From: Diadema setosum
Taxonomy: Eukaryota; Echinodermata; Echinoidea; Diadematoida; Diadematidae
Assembly (NCBI GenBank): GCA_033980235.1
Contig: CM067065.1
Coordinates: forward strand, 25,948,836-26,012,835
Length of the DNA: 64,000 bases
Direction of reading: 5' to 3'
Position numbers and translations under genes: made by a program
Notes under the pieces: generated by a model
Told to the model about the DNA's origin: nothing
The model's input: only the letters and a program-made list of their open reading frames with translations
Database searches by the model: none
Part shown: piece by piece, positions 34,292 to 45,596 of the stretch
Layout of the letters: every line of letters starts with the position of its first letter
Position numbering within the stretch: the first letter of the stretch is position 1

Positions 34292-34655
34292 AGGGACTGT
34301 ACAGTACTAGTTGAGGTGGGGATTCCTGTTTTGAACATTCCTAAGGGAGATAATGAGAAACCTCCTATGAAATATGAAAGAGCATCTAATTATAAGATGA
34401 AAATTGGTTTTCAAATGGCTGAGATATCCAAAAAAGTGATAATGATAAAAGGCGACAGGCCACGCCTTTTATTAGGATCTCTTTGTGTTACCATGTTTTT
34501 GGATATCTCAGCCATTTGAAAACCGATTTTCATCAAATAGACTTTTGATACCCCTTAGTATTGCATACTCTTTGACATCTCATAAAGTGGTTTCTGAATA
34601 TCTCGCAAAATGTTAAAAGCTAAATCCTCACCTCGACCAGAACTGTACACACCCT
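34292..34655. mobile_element. TTAA-flanked MITE, copy 1
   Basis: TTAA flanks both sides (34288-34291, 34656-34659). The ends read AGGGACTGTACAGTACTAG and, as reverse complement, AGGGTGTGTACAGTTCTGG. The core contains a second inverted repeat, TGGCTGAGATATCC ... GGATATCTCAGCCA. TTAA targets point to piggyBac or Kolobok mobilisation. Confidence 0.8.
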
Positions 34656-35103
34656 TTAAAACAATGGAGGCGCGCCGCGTAAAGGATATTGTATCACCGT
34701 CAATCATAAGTCTAAGGTTATTTGTTCAATTACTTACGACACGACAGAATTTACACTTTTTTTCATTTACTGCTTGTTTATCGCCAGCAAGCATCGGTGA
34801 ACAAATCCACAGACCTTCAATTATGAATACTACTGTAGGACGGTAGTACAGCAGGTGATAAAAATTCATTTCGCGTTTTTCGGAACATTCTCAAGATTTT
34901 TATACATAAAGACAGTTACAATCATTAGTGTACTCACATATTTCTTTTTGGCAAACGTAATTGAAAATGTTGTTTCCTGGAAAATGGAATTGCATATTTT
35001 ATAAAGCGACTGGATTTCCTTGCAAACAAATCCACAGATTATTTCATTAATAAAGTGTCTGATTTGGACAAACAATTCAAAGGAGAGAAGAAACACAACT
35101 CAC

Positions 35104-35205
35104 AGCAAGTTGGTCCGAAGTACTGGTCAGGGCAGATACAGGTGAACACTCCATGTTTGTCAGGTACGCACTCACCTCCGTTTTGGCATGGCGAAGAATA
35201 GCAAG
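35104..35205 (-). CDS. Exon: EGF-like domain
   Basis: This 102-base exon has acceptor TTTCACAG above 35205 and donor GTGAGT below 35104, with phase 1 introns on both sides, the usual form for a shuffled EGF module. It reads CYSSPCQNGGECV ... FTCICPDQYFGPTC, six cysteines with the C-x4-C-x5-C-x8-C-x-C-x8-C spacing of EGF domains. It lacks the N-terminal calcium-binding Asp/Asn-x-Asp/Glu run within the exon. EGF modules are found in secreted or cell-surface proteins, so the gene product is very likely extracellular. Confidence 0.88.
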
Positions 35206-35591
35206 CTGTGAAAAACGAACAGTGATTATCATTTGTTTCCCTTTTGCATTCCTCCTTGTCATGTGTAATCAGTGTTTGTGTATATAATTTGAAGTAGAAT
35301 TATACGTCCTTTAAACATCCTTATCGCATGCAACAGAGACAACAGTTTTGCCCGCAGTTAGGTGTTTAATGGTTCCCTGGAATGTTTCTCACTTTATAAT
35401 CTTGCATGCAACCATATCTTACAGCTAATGATCTGTCACTGACATTTTAGCAGTGCTCATATTTCGTATGATTTTATTGTTTTCAGTAATGTTTTAAATA
35501 TCACTAGGTCGAGTACAACATTTTTTTTAAAATTATTATTATCAACGAATCCTAACATTGTACATAGAAAACATAAATTATGTATACTATG

Positions 35592-35633
<42 letters not shown>

Positions 35634-35982
35634 CGTTGTTTTAAAGAACGAAAGGAGAGAGAGAGAGAAAATGGGGCCCTATACAAATAATTTGCCCTAG
35701 ATAGCACTAAACATAAAACAAACATTATGAATCTTATAGAGATATAAACAAGAATATTAATTATATATATATAAACAAGAATATTACTATACATATACAA
35801 ACAAGAATATTAATTATATATATATATGTATAAATATATATGAAGAATTTGTTCGCAAAAACCGATAAGTCCATTTTTGAAGATTTTGAAGTATCTAATT
35901 ATTCTCTTTATTTTTCTTGACCTTTAATCGCAAATATCTCCATTTGGCAAATATGGACTTATCGGATTTTGCGAACAAACTC

Positions 35983-36026
<44 letters not shown>

Positions 36027-36795
36027 ATATGGATATTTGTGTATTTGTGTGTATGTGTGTGTGTGTGTACGTCGTGAACTTCTAATTATGTATGCGGAAG
36101 CAATTGATCATTGTAGATGCTCTCATCCATGTATGACTTAATGTCAATGCGGTTCTAAATAATGTGTCTTACAGATGTAGGTCAATGTTTTAAAAAAAGG
36201 ATTCGTAAGAGTTGGACACGAGAGTATATTCGAGGCGATTCCTTTTCAACGCAAATGAAAGATGAGTCGGATTATGAGGTCGTTTCTAGGTTGGGTGTGG
36301 AGGAGTGGAGATGATTTGAACAGAGTCTACTCAGTGTTGCTATATTTCTGAGCATAACCATGCAGTGCACAATCGTGCGCATATCTTCAATTTCATATAC
36401 AGAAATTACAACATCTCTAATTTCTGTTTACTCAGCTTCTCGCTAAAAAGTTTTAGATCTGCGCATCTTGTGATACAACACGATAACATCAACTAAAAGA
36501 AAAGTCTTCATTAACGTTATAAAATAGTATTATAAAAAAAGAAACTTTTTATTGGAAGTAAACCAACAGGTAAATAACATTTTTACAATATTCATAAAAG
36601 GTACACATAAAGTCAATATTAGCAAGATCAACATATCACATGCTAAATATACGGAATATTAATTAAAGACAAATTTCAACTGTCAATATCTTGTGGGAAT
36701 TGGGTGTTATTCAGAAAATTATCAAATATTACAATATGTCATCTCAAATTAACGCTCGATGTCAGAGAAAGAGCTACTACACTGTAGTAACTTAC
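35206..36795 (-). other. Intron with (TA)n tracts and a MITE
   Basis: This phase 1 intron holds TA runs (35596-35626 and 35986-36022), a (GA)n run (35655-35670), a MITE at 35841-35986, a (TG)n run (about 36040-36068) and unremarkable AT-rich DNA. Confidence 0.65.
35841..35986. mobile_element. 146-bp TTTGTTCGCAAAA MITE inserted in TA microsatellite
   Basis: The ends TGAAGAATTTGTTCGCAAAA and, as reverse complement, TGAAGAGTTTGTTCGCAAAA form terminal inverted repeats that extend through CCGATAAGTCCA. It sits between two TA runs, consistent with a TA target. It is the uninterrupted reference copy for the split element at 16104-18484. Confidence 0.85.
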
Positions 36796-36993
36796 GCACA
36801 GCAGCTAGAGGTAAACATGCGAGGTTTCTTTGAAAGACAGCGTCAAAGGGCGGAATGACCTCAAACAGATAAGTCTGTAGGACTTCCCCTCGAGGGCCCG
36901 GGATGCTCCGGCATGGTCTGGTGGTCACCCTTCCTGTTATGTTTGAGGCCAGAACGATCTTCATCTGGTGACCCTCTGACGTCACCGGCTGAA
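36796..36993 (-). CDS. Exon of unrecognised module upstream of the EGF exon
   Basis: This 198-base exon has an acceptor ATACCAG above 36993 (a second AG at 36989 is possible) and a strong donor GTAAGT below 36796, phase 1 on both sides. The reading includes VTSEGHQMKIVLASNITGR, a potential N-glycosylation site NIT, and LQTYLFEVIPPFDAVFQ. Two cysteines are present. I do not recognise the module; it could be one half of a beta-sandwich domain. Splicing into the EGF exon keeps the frame, which supports membership in the same gene. Confidence 0.65.
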
Positions 36994-37093
36994 CTGGTAT
37001 CAAGATGAAATAGATCATAAGTTACACATACAATATGATAGAAGAGTTGCCGAACATAATAAACCATTGAAAAAAAAATCATATCACATATCA

Positions 37094-37151
37094 CAAACTC
37101 ACATACACACACACATACACACACACACACATACACACACACAAACACACC
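37094..37151. repeat. (CA)n microsatellite
   Basis: Alternating CA with a few TA interruptions. It generates spurious Cys/Val or Thr/His frames. Confidence 0.9.
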
Positions 37152-37243
37152 GGTCTCTCCTCACAACATCTGTCCGCTGCTATTGGGGTCTAGACCTCTT
37201 ACTTTCGTCCATCTCATCGCATGCAACGCGATATAATTACGAT

Positions 37244-37277
<34 letters not shown>

Positions 37278-37538
37278 ATAGATCATAGAAATATAATATG
37301 ATATATATGTGTAATTCGTTCCCTTATAGTTTTCCATTGTAGCTTAGGCTATTCCTTTTTTTTTCAGCAAATCCGTTGGATTCCATGGTCCCATTTGTTT
37401 ATCATTTCGGTGTCAAGTTATAGTGTAAAGTTAATGGCAGGACATACAAACATAATAGATATCGGTCTATTTGCAATGCACTATATTAGAGTGTTCTTAA
37501 TCATCACATAATTCGAGTGGTTTACACTAAGAGATTAA

Positions 37539-37922
37539 ATGGCCTGTATAGTATTAGTTGAGGTGGGGATTCGGGTTTATATCATTCCTCAGTGAGATAA
37601 TGGGAAACCTCTTATGAAATATGAAAGCGCATGTAATTTTAAGAAGGATTCAACGTTTATTCGATGAAAGTTGGTTTTCAAATGGCTGAGATATCCCAAA
37701 AAGTGGTAATGATAAAAGGCAACAGGCCACGACGTGTATTAGGATCTCTTTGTTTAACCCTGTTTTTGGATATCTCGGCCATTTCAAAACTCATTTTCTT
37801 CAAATCAACCTTTGATACCCCTTAGAATTGCGTGCTCTTTGACATCTCATAGAGTGGTTTCTGAATATCTCGTAAAGCGTTAAAAGCTAAATCCTCACCT
37901 CAACCAGAACTGTACAGTCCCT
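37539..37922. mobile_element. TTAA-flanked MITE, copy 2
   Basis: TTAA lies at 37535-37538 and 37923-37926. It aligns along its length with the copy at 34292-34655, including the inverted GGCTGAGATATCC core, with an extra stretch of about 25 bases near 37643-37668. The left end is diverged (ATGGCCTGTATAGT); the right end is well kept. Confidence 0.8.
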
Positions 37923-38483
37923 TTAAACTCATGTTTTTGCAACAGTCGATAATTCTTAATGTCCGTTTTTTGTACATTATATTTACAGATGTATTTGTCA
38001 TGCGCTTATGCACGTACGTCTTTTAGAATTATCAGTGAACCGAGGTATGACGTGAGGTGCTCTATCTCTATATCTTGATTAATACGGTGTGGTAGAATGG
38101 ACGTATAGTGGTAAAATAGGAGAAAAAAAGGCAATGGTGTTATGAAACAGTAAATTAATCAAGAATTAACACGGTGTCATATCAATAATAAAGCGATTCT
38201 GAAGGTTAAATTGGAATGAAATATTTCGCAATGATACTGGCATATCCATTAGTGCACCGGCCGCCACAAAGATGCACCTATACTGTACCGACAGGGACAC
38301 ATATGACATTTCAGCTCATGCAAGTCGTGGTAATCAGCGGGATTTTTTTTTTCAAATTATTTGGTTGCTACAAGCTGTTAATGTCAGTCCCATCTAACAA
38401 AGTTAACCTGTTGCTTTTTTTTTTTTTATTGGAAGAGAATCTTCAAGTAAGGAAATATGAAAAGATAAGAAAACAAACAAACA

Positions 38484-39680
38484 GAAATGTCGTTATGGCG
38501 ACTAGTATGCCTCCGCCAAAGCATATGATTTTCTCAATAGGTCTATATCACGTCTTGACGATGTATGACGACAGTTTCACACAATTGCCGCCCCCCCCCC
38601 AAAAAAAAAAAGAGAGAGAAAGAAATGAAATGACATATTTATCACAAATGTATTGAGGATTCACTTTACTTGAAATACGTTTAAATGCATGAATGGCTAT
38701 ATTGCTTTAAAGAGCAGGTATTTGGGGATTTTTTTTAGCAGGATGTTTTAGTTGACCTTTTGACCCTTGTATAGGTTCATGTATATATAATATTGAGTAA
38801 CTTCTGATGTATGGGGAAAGTGTAATTTCAATTTCAGCATTAAGCAAAATTTCAGAATCTTAATCTGGCCTTTACCCTTGGCCCATGACCCTAAAATTCT
38901 CAAGAGAATCAGTGTCAGACAGTACATGCAAAACATGTATAAGTTGCATGATGATACCTTGAGCCTCTTCTGAAATATGGAGGAAGAAGTGAAATATTTA
39001 ATCTTCACTCGACCTCTGACATTTTGACCCCCCCCCCCCCGAAAATGCCAGAGAACCTTTGGTGCGTAATCCATGAAACACAAAGTAAAAAAGAAACACA
39101 TCTTAAAAAAAAAAACAACCTAGGTATATTGCATACATATAACGGAAATTGAATATTTTGAGGAATTGACCTCGACCTGTGACCACTGACCTTTGACCCA
39201 TGACCCCAAAACATCCAAGAGAATCGCTGTCAGGCAGTACAGGCATATCTAATAAGTTGAATAAAGATACCTTGACCATTTCCGAGAATTGGGAAAAAGT
39301 GAAACTTGAGCAGCTTGACTTGACCTTTGAGTTTTAACCTTGGACCTCAAGGCCTAAAATCAAAACGTTATCCAGAGTGTCTTTATCAGGCTATACATGT
39401 ATACCCTATAGTTTCAAGAAAATACCTTCAGGCATAGCATATATGTACGGCGTATATAGGAAAAAAAAATGACCATTGACCTTCACCATTGATCGTGAGC
39501 ATGTGCACCGGGTAGTCCCACAATTTGATAGGCATAAATTCGTCGACTTATGTCAGGTTTCTCTAAGACATCTAAAACTTTTCTCTTTAAGTTTAACACG
39601 CTGTCCACAAAACTGATTACGGACGGAAGGACAAACGAAAACAGAAAGTCTGCAGCGACACTTCGTGGCGGATGCATATC
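38484..39680. repeat. TGACCTTTGACC-rich element, copy 1 (diverged)
   Basis: It starts with AAATGTCGTTATGGCGACTA and GTATGCCTCCGCCA and ends with ACGGACGGAAGGACAA ... CTTCGTGGCGGATGCATA. In between are repeated units of roughly 110-160 bp that mention TGACCTTTGACC, CAGGCAGTACA and TATGGAGGAA/GTGAAAT words. It is the oldest-looking of three copies, all in the same orientation. Confidence 0.7.
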
Positions 39681-39786
39681 CAACCTATCAAAAAATCGAA
39701 ATGCGATATGTATATTCAAAAACAAAACTTACTGGTCGAGGTCAAAGGGTGGGATAGAACATTAACAAGCACAACAGGTAACTCAC

Positions 39787-39853
39787 TTGTCAATAACGTG
39801 AAATATAGAAATGCCTTCAAACCACCAATGCGTGCTGTTGTGTTCCATTGTTC
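39787..39853 (-). CDS. Candidate upstream exon (weak)
   Basis: A good acceptor (TTCCACAG above 39853) and donor (GTGAGT below 39787) enclose 67 bases. Read as phase 0 in and phase 1 out (EQWNTTARIGGLKAFLYFTL) it splices in frame to the exon at 36796-36993. In the alternative frame it follows a Met with a hydrophobic stretch (MQLVCKVSISYLFWFILFL) that resembles a signal peptide, but its donor phase then does not match. I cannot choose between these, and it may not be an exon. Confidence 0.25.
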
Positions 39854-40559
39854 CTGTGGAATCCAGAAATAAAATAAACCAAAATAAATATGAAATAGAC
39901 ACTTTACACACTAATTGCATGCCAGCAATTCTGACCAAAGGAATATAGTTATGTAATATGTAGGTACATAATGATGTATTTCTTCCACGTTGTTTTATCA
40001 ATGATTAATGTCAGTGCCCGTTTCCTTATTATCCTTTATCGTGTCGACAGCATTCCTCCCTTCGCTTGAGAATTTTTTGCCCTTTATATATAGAAAATGT
40101 ACCCCTTTTGTACTTGAAATGATTACAATGTTATTTAACTATAACTTTGAACATGGGATGATGTCAACGTATGACATAATTAAACCACAACCCAACAAAG
40201 GAGAAAGACCCAATCTTCCGTGTCCTGTTTATTGCGAAGGAGCTTAACTTGGTTCCATATTTTAAACATTCTTTTGCCAGTAAACATTGTGAAGAGTGTG
40301 CAGGTGTGTAGTATAAGGAGGCAAGTTCAACTCGTAACGTGTTACAGATAAAGCTAAGACTAAGAGTCCGCTCCTTTGGAATCTGCCCTAAACTAAAAAT
40401 CCATGCCAGCCGATTCGGATCATTCTTTGTTATACAATAGGGTCATTTTGTGATAACATCAAACGTTTGAAATAAGGTATAACTTATCTTTTCATTTTTA
40501 CATTAAGCATACTTGGGCATGATTTTCATTACAAAAAGTCTACACGCGAACGGTGACAA

Positions 40560-40870
40560 ACAGATAATGAGCTATGACGTAGATCCGTCATTTGCATACC
40601 ACCAATCACAGTGCGTTGAGCGTTGAAGAATAATACATATTAATGATGCAATCACGCGCCGCAAATGCTACGTTGAGCTAGTGTATTAATGAAATGTAAA
40701 GAGTAACAAAGACGCGCGCACCTATTGTCACGTCACGATTTTGCATACGCGCTACGTCACGATCACGCGTTGACCCGATGCGACCTCGTAAGGCCAGTGA
40801 CCATTAGCCAATCAGCGTAGCGTATTCAAGTGAGAAGCACGCAGGGACGCGCCATTGCTTTAGTGTATGA
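40560..40870. promoter_or_regulatory. Promoter-like region with CCAAT and CRE-like words
   Basis: The stretch is GC-richer than its surroundings and contains TAGCCAATCAGCG (NF-Y type CCAAT box, 40806-40818), ACCAATCACAG (about 40610), TCACGTCACGAT and CTACGTCACGATCACG (CRE half-sites). No start site is visible. It would suit the minus-strand gene if that gene begins near here, but this is only a guess. Confidence 0.3.
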
Positions 40871-41607
40871 ACATATTGGTGGGTTACTTACTCGGGGCTA
40901 AACTGACATGGTTTATGAATATTGGAAAGGTACCGATGGCGAAGTTTCACGAAATTCCTCCAAACTCAGTATAAATACACGTGAGTATTTGCTGCAAATT
41001 GCTAGGCAGGTGCATTGTACAAAAACAAGAGGCATGGCAGTATAGTAACTCTTCCAAAATGGCCTTCAGGCTCACAGTTGGCACGCCGCACCGTCAATGT
41101 AAAATTGCGTGTTATCGTAGAGCTGATTGCGTTTGAGTGGAAAATGACACCAAATTTTCAACTCGAAAGGTACCGATGAGAAATTTTCACAAAACTCTAC
41201 AAATGAGGTATGTAGAGCAAGCTTGAAATCTAGATTTTCATAAAAACCAAGTGCATTTAAGCAAAAAGACATATGCTGGGAGGTATGAGTTCGTAAAATT
41301 GACAGTCCGTGTAAAAGTCCTATACCTGATTGTGCGCTCTGCGCGGTGCATTTAAAAAACGCTCGTTTCCTATGGAGGATGTCGCCGCACTTTTTGTAAT
41401 GTTTTTTAATCACTAATAAGAAAGTAATATTTCAGCAAAGTGTTTTGGTGCAGAATGAATACAAAAAGCACAATAATCGATTATCATGAAATGTTCTGTT
41501 ATTCGCCTTGCAGGCATTAGGGCGGGTTTATATTTTCTGCCAGGCTCCCTGAAACTTCAAGTACGTAATGTAAAAACACAGAAAAAAACCCCTGAAGAAC
41601 TATCACA

Positions 41608-41609
41608 CA

Positions 41610-41652
<43 letters not shown>

Positions 41653-41661
41653 ACACACACA

Positions 41662-41702
<41 letters not shown>
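41608..41702. repeat. (CA)n microsatellite, about 95 bp
   Basis: Near-perfect AC dinucleotide run with two TA interruptions. Frames of Cys-Val or His-Thr on either strand are artefacts. Confidence 0.95.
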
Positions 41703-41704
<2 letters not shown>

Positions 41705-41936
41705 CTCTGGCAAGGCAAATGAAAGTTTTATCAAAATTACGACATATTTAAAACTACAATTGAGTGTCTCTCCACTCGAATATTGCACTATAGGCTACAC
41801 CCGAAAATCACATTTTACCACTATATATACCTTCAGATCAAAGTAGCAGTGTTTTAAAGGGGGGTAGTGTCTAATTTAGAAGTATAATTTCCAACGTCAA
41901 TAAAAATGTCCTTTTTACAGCCGGTTCGGTGAAATA

Positions 41937-42112
41937 ATGTCAGAGGTAAAAATGTCAGAAGTAAAAATGTCAGAGGTAAAAATGTCAGAAGTACAAAATG
42001 TCAGACGACACGAGGTAAAAATGTCAGAGGTAACAATGTCAGAGGTAAAAATGTCAGAAGTAAAAAGTCAGAGGTAAAAATGTCAGAGGTAACCTCTTAT
42101 ATTTTTACCTGG
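41937..42112. repeat. GTCAGAGGTAAAAAT minisatellite
   Basis: Fifteen-base units GTCAGAGGTAAAAAT and GTCAGAAGTAAAAAT recur about ten times with small variants. The array ends in an inverted word: GAGGTAA followed by TTTTTACCT. Confidence 0.85.
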
Positions 42113-42193
42113 CACCGTTACGGCCTGCGTAATATTTGAGTATTTTTTTTTTCCTATGGATTCATGTTCCTTGTTATATACATATATAATATC

Positions 42194-42195
42194 TA

Positions 42196-42266
<71 letters not shown>
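42194..42266. repeat. (TA)n microsatellite
   Basis: Two TA runs separated by a CATATAATA interruption. Confidence 0.9.
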
Positions 42267-42267
<1 letters not shown>

Positions 42268-42385
42268 CAGTATATGAGTTGTTACATCTGTTATAGAATA
42301 GTTAATGTCAAAGGAGTGCTTATCTTGGATTTTATGGGGAGAGGGGAGAGAGCGCTATTTCAAACATTATCGATAAAAAGGGGTG

Positions 42386-42625
42386 CAGCTGATCGTTATT
42401 CCGAAGGGTCGTTATAATCCGAAACACACAATTTTCCTATAAGATACCTAGAGGTTTGCTAATCCGAAAATGAAAAAAGGGTTCGTTAATCCGAACATTT
42501 GTGACGTTATTCCGAAGATTAGTTAATCCGAAAATGAAATTCGGAACAATGAACCTTCGGAATGAGGAATTTTCGGACAGAGAGCCTTCGGAATAACGAA
42601 CCTTCGGAATAACGTGCTGTTAACC
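42386..42625. repeat. TTCCGAAGG palindromic repeat, second copy
   Basis: It carries the same GTTATTCCGAAGG and GTTAATCCGAAAATGA units followed by their complements, as at 33750-34229, but shorter and without the GGTGATACGC ends. Confidence 0.75.
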
Positions 42626-42797
42626 GGCAAAAAGTTTGCACGTCAAAACTCAGAAGAAAAAGAAAAAAGTGCTCACCGTTCTCTTCGTGGGCTTTCTTGT
42701 CTGTTCATCCACCTGTCTGTCCATTGTAAATGCCTTTGACAATCGATTGTCGAGGAGCATGCATCGCAACCACTGGGACACTAAAATTAATGATTGT

Positions 42798-42957
42798 GAT
42801 CAGGGGCAGATCCAGGAATTCAGTAAAGGGGAGGCGCCTTTACAAAATTAAAGGGGGCAAACGAGCCCCCCCCCCCCACCATTTTTCTTTTTATTTATTT
42901 TGTTTTGATAAAATTAAAGAGTTCCCCCCCCCCCCCACCCTCTGGATCCGCCACTGA
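42798..42957. mobile_element. Short MITE with CAGTGGCGGATCCAG-type ends
   Basis: The left end CAGGGGCAGATCCAGGAATT (about 42801) is mirrored by the reverse complement CAGTGGCGGATCCAGAGGG on the right (to about 42956). The flanks TGATTGTGAT and TGATGACGATG are similar, suggesting an 8-bp-type target as in hAT elements. The core is A/T and C-run sequence. Confidence 0.65.
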
Positions 42958-42999
42958 TGACGATGGGTATACAGAGCTGCATTCATTAGATAGATTACT

Positions 43000-44304
43000 A
43001 TAGTATACGCAGAAGACATTTTAATACCATCGAAGTCAGCCCGTGGATTAAAAAAAAAAGGAAGAAAGAACAAAACAAAAAATACACGAAAGAAAAAATA
43101 CGTTGCGTCAACAGTTCAATGTCAAAACCGATGAGGAGAAGGCCTATCATAAGCACGTTCTGAAAAAAAAAATCACACAATGACAAGCCAGATTCCGTGT
43201 AACGTGTTCAATGATGCCGTTCAAGGTTAATAAATTGTTGCATGCTCACGGTAGTGTCTCTAGTAGTTGCTTGAATATGCACGTATCCTCCCGGCATGTG
43301 CCTTAATTGTCTACGGGAACGCCTAGGTAGATAATTAGGTCGTACTCTCCCGATCTGCAAACTCGTTGGATGAAAGTTCTAATTACTGCACGCACCATCT
43401 GCGTTCGGATGCACCTAATCAGGCTTAATGTGTCTGTGGGCTTTTTCTCGTTAACCTTTTCCATTGTGATATCGCATTTAATTTTGCAGTCTTTGGACGG
43501 CTTTTGGGATAAGCGAATTCATATTCTATGCTCTTGGAATATAAGTGTGGTGCACTTCCATAACGAACCGGGGTAAAACAAAATTCTCGTTCAATGAAAT
43601 TAACATTCAGGTCAACCAAATTATCATAAATGTATCTTTACAAAAGTGTTCGACAAGAACGAAAGAAAACTCCCGGTCACTAGGACGTTATTACAGGTCT
43701 AACTATGTATAACGGAAGTACGTGCACTGTACATGTATAATTATTGTTCTTGAAGATAACATTATTGCGAGGACAAACTTGAAACTCAGTTTCTTTTTTC
43801 CTTAGGTTGAAACCAGAATTCCTCCATATTGTGCCAGACGTTCTGACAAAGGTCGTTAATCCGAACCATACAAAGGAATACATAAGATGTCATCACTTTG
43901 CCTTTTTTTAACCATGAAGTATACAAGTGGAACTAAAAAACTTGCGCTAAAGGCCCCCTTTTTTTTTTCTTTTTAGCTAATGAAACCCGAAGTGCCCCCC
44001 CCCCCCCCCATACTGGGGCCATCGTCTTCAGTAGGTTCGCTGTAATCCATACAGTATTTTGTTGATGGAAGAGTTCACTTCCAAACAAAGGTGATGAATT
44101 AACTTTTGATGGTACACTGTACAAGTAAAAGTAAGTAGCTGGACTTTCAATTCACAGCATGCTTCTGTGTGATGTCTCGAATTTATTTATAGACGTAACC
44201 TGGTAACGGGACAAAGACAGTACACTACCTCAGAATAACATCCGTATCTACGCGGCTGTCTCAAAGTAAGAATAATTGTTTTCTAGATCTACAAACTTTG
44301 GAAA

Positions 44305-44340
<36 letters not shown>

Positions 44341-45072
44341 TACTGGCGTTGTTTTAGTGACTTTTTTGTTGACTTGATGCTTTTTTTTCCCCTCTGGAGT
44401 GATTTACCATCTCTGCAAATTTTCCTCCCGTTTCCTCCATCTCTTGAAAGAAATTCCACGCATATAATGTAGAGACCCTTTCATTGTCAGTGGGTCCTGC
44501 TATATTTTCGCTTTCGGAAGTCATATCCATCGCCAGATTTCTCTTTTTTTTTTTTGTATACAGTACATGTAGAGCATTGCACTACTTTCATGCTTACTGT
44601 ATTGGACTAGTTGAAAAACAGTGTGCCTGTTATTCAAAATCTTAAATTTCATAAGGAATGGACTTGAACTCTTCACATTAATTACTAATCGCAAGAACAG
44701 TCAAGAACGTTGGCTTGCAAGTAACGTAAACAGGAAGAAAATCATTTAATTCATGAAATAAGTTTGCTACTCACTAATATTGTATCCCAAAATTTGTAGA
44801 AATTTGTAGGAAGATGGTCTTCGGGACTGGTCAAGTGTGTTTTTTTTTTTTTTTTTTGTGATAACAAACTAATTTTGTTACAGCCAAGAAAATCAAACGT
44901 ACTCGTTGCAAAAAGGGTTTCGTTATAACCACGTTTGTTATTTCGGAAGTACACACTATATATTAATGACAGAACATTTATCCATTCACAAGATTCCCCC
45001 CCCCCCAAAAAAAAAAACAAAAAAGAAAAGAAAAGAAAAGAAAATAGGCTTAGACGAACATCCCATCTACAC
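43000..45072. other. Non-coding region
   Basis: I see homopolymer tracts (T-run at 44307-44338, A-runs, C-runs) and unique-looking DNA. No exon or element boundaries can be supported. Confidence 0.4.
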
Positions 45073-45239
45073 CAGGGGCCCGTTGCATAAAAGTTACTAT
45101 TGTAACTTCGCCATCCAATGGTTTCTACCATAGCAACAATACTCAACAGCCAATCAAAATCAAGAATTCCTTGGAATTACCACTAGTTACCACTAGATGG
45201 CAAAGTTAGCATTGTAATAACTTTCATGCAACGCCCCCA
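45073..45239. mobile_element. MITE with GGGCCCGTTGCATAAAAGTTA ends
   Basis: The left end CAGGGGCCCGTTGCATAAAA and the reverse complement of the right end (GGGGGCGTTGCATGAAAGTT) are inverted repeats of about 30 bases, continuing into TTACTATTGTAACT / TTATTACAATGCT. No coding capacity. Confidence 0.75.
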
Positions 45240-45524
45240 AGAAAAGACAGAACCATAGAGATATATACTAAGAACACTAGAGGGCGGACTCCGTAAAATC
45301 CCTGTGACCGATAGAAGGAGGCGTTCGCCATTTTGGTCCGGGCAAATTTCGACTAGCGACCGTACCGATAACGTTTAGCGCTAGCGGAGCATTCAGGGAG
45401 ACCGACGACGGGATGCAACGGCAGTAGGCTAGCATCTATAGACTATGCCAAGGTCTCTGGAAATCGAAATTGTTCTTAAATTCGCAAATTCTACTTACTG
45501 TGTAGCATGGATCTATGTTGCAAA

Positions 45525-45596
45525 ATGCCTGGTTCATGTGCTGCTTTTGGATGTAGAAACAGGAGAAAAGAAGGGGAACGGAGTTTCCTTTCACAA
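45525..45596 (+). CDS. First coding exon with the start of a THAP zinc-finger domain
   Basis: The exon reads MPGSCAAFGCRNRRKEGERSF plus three codons and ends at a GTAACT donor (45597). 'MPxSCAAxGCxNR' is the N-terminus of THAP domains, DNA-binding C2CH zinc fingers; the first two zinc cysteines are present at residues 5 and 10. The start at 45525 is preferred over the upstream ATG at 45507 because THAP proteins begin MP. The rest of the domain (Trp, Cys-x2-His and the AVPTIF-like box) was not found downstream to 47.3 kb, so the gene is either split over a large intron beyond what I can see or truncated. Confidence 0.65.

Larger units (their letters stand above)
31617..35103 (-). other. Intron rich in repeats
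   Basis: A phase 1 intron of about 3.5 kb lies between the EGF exon and the first Methyltransf_FA exon. It carries a (GAAA)n tract (31628-31682), a (TG)n tract (32206-32235), a tRNA-like sequence, a palindromic TTCCGAAGG element and a TTAA-flanked MITE. Confidence 0.7.

Noticed and set aside
39005..39214. Hydrophobic membrane protein on the minus strand
   Set aside because: It lies in a copy of the TGACCTTTGACC-rich repeat and is not preserved in the other copies.
41486..41788. Cys/Val- and His/Thr-rich proteins
   Set aside because: They are translations of the CA/TG microsatellite in different frames.
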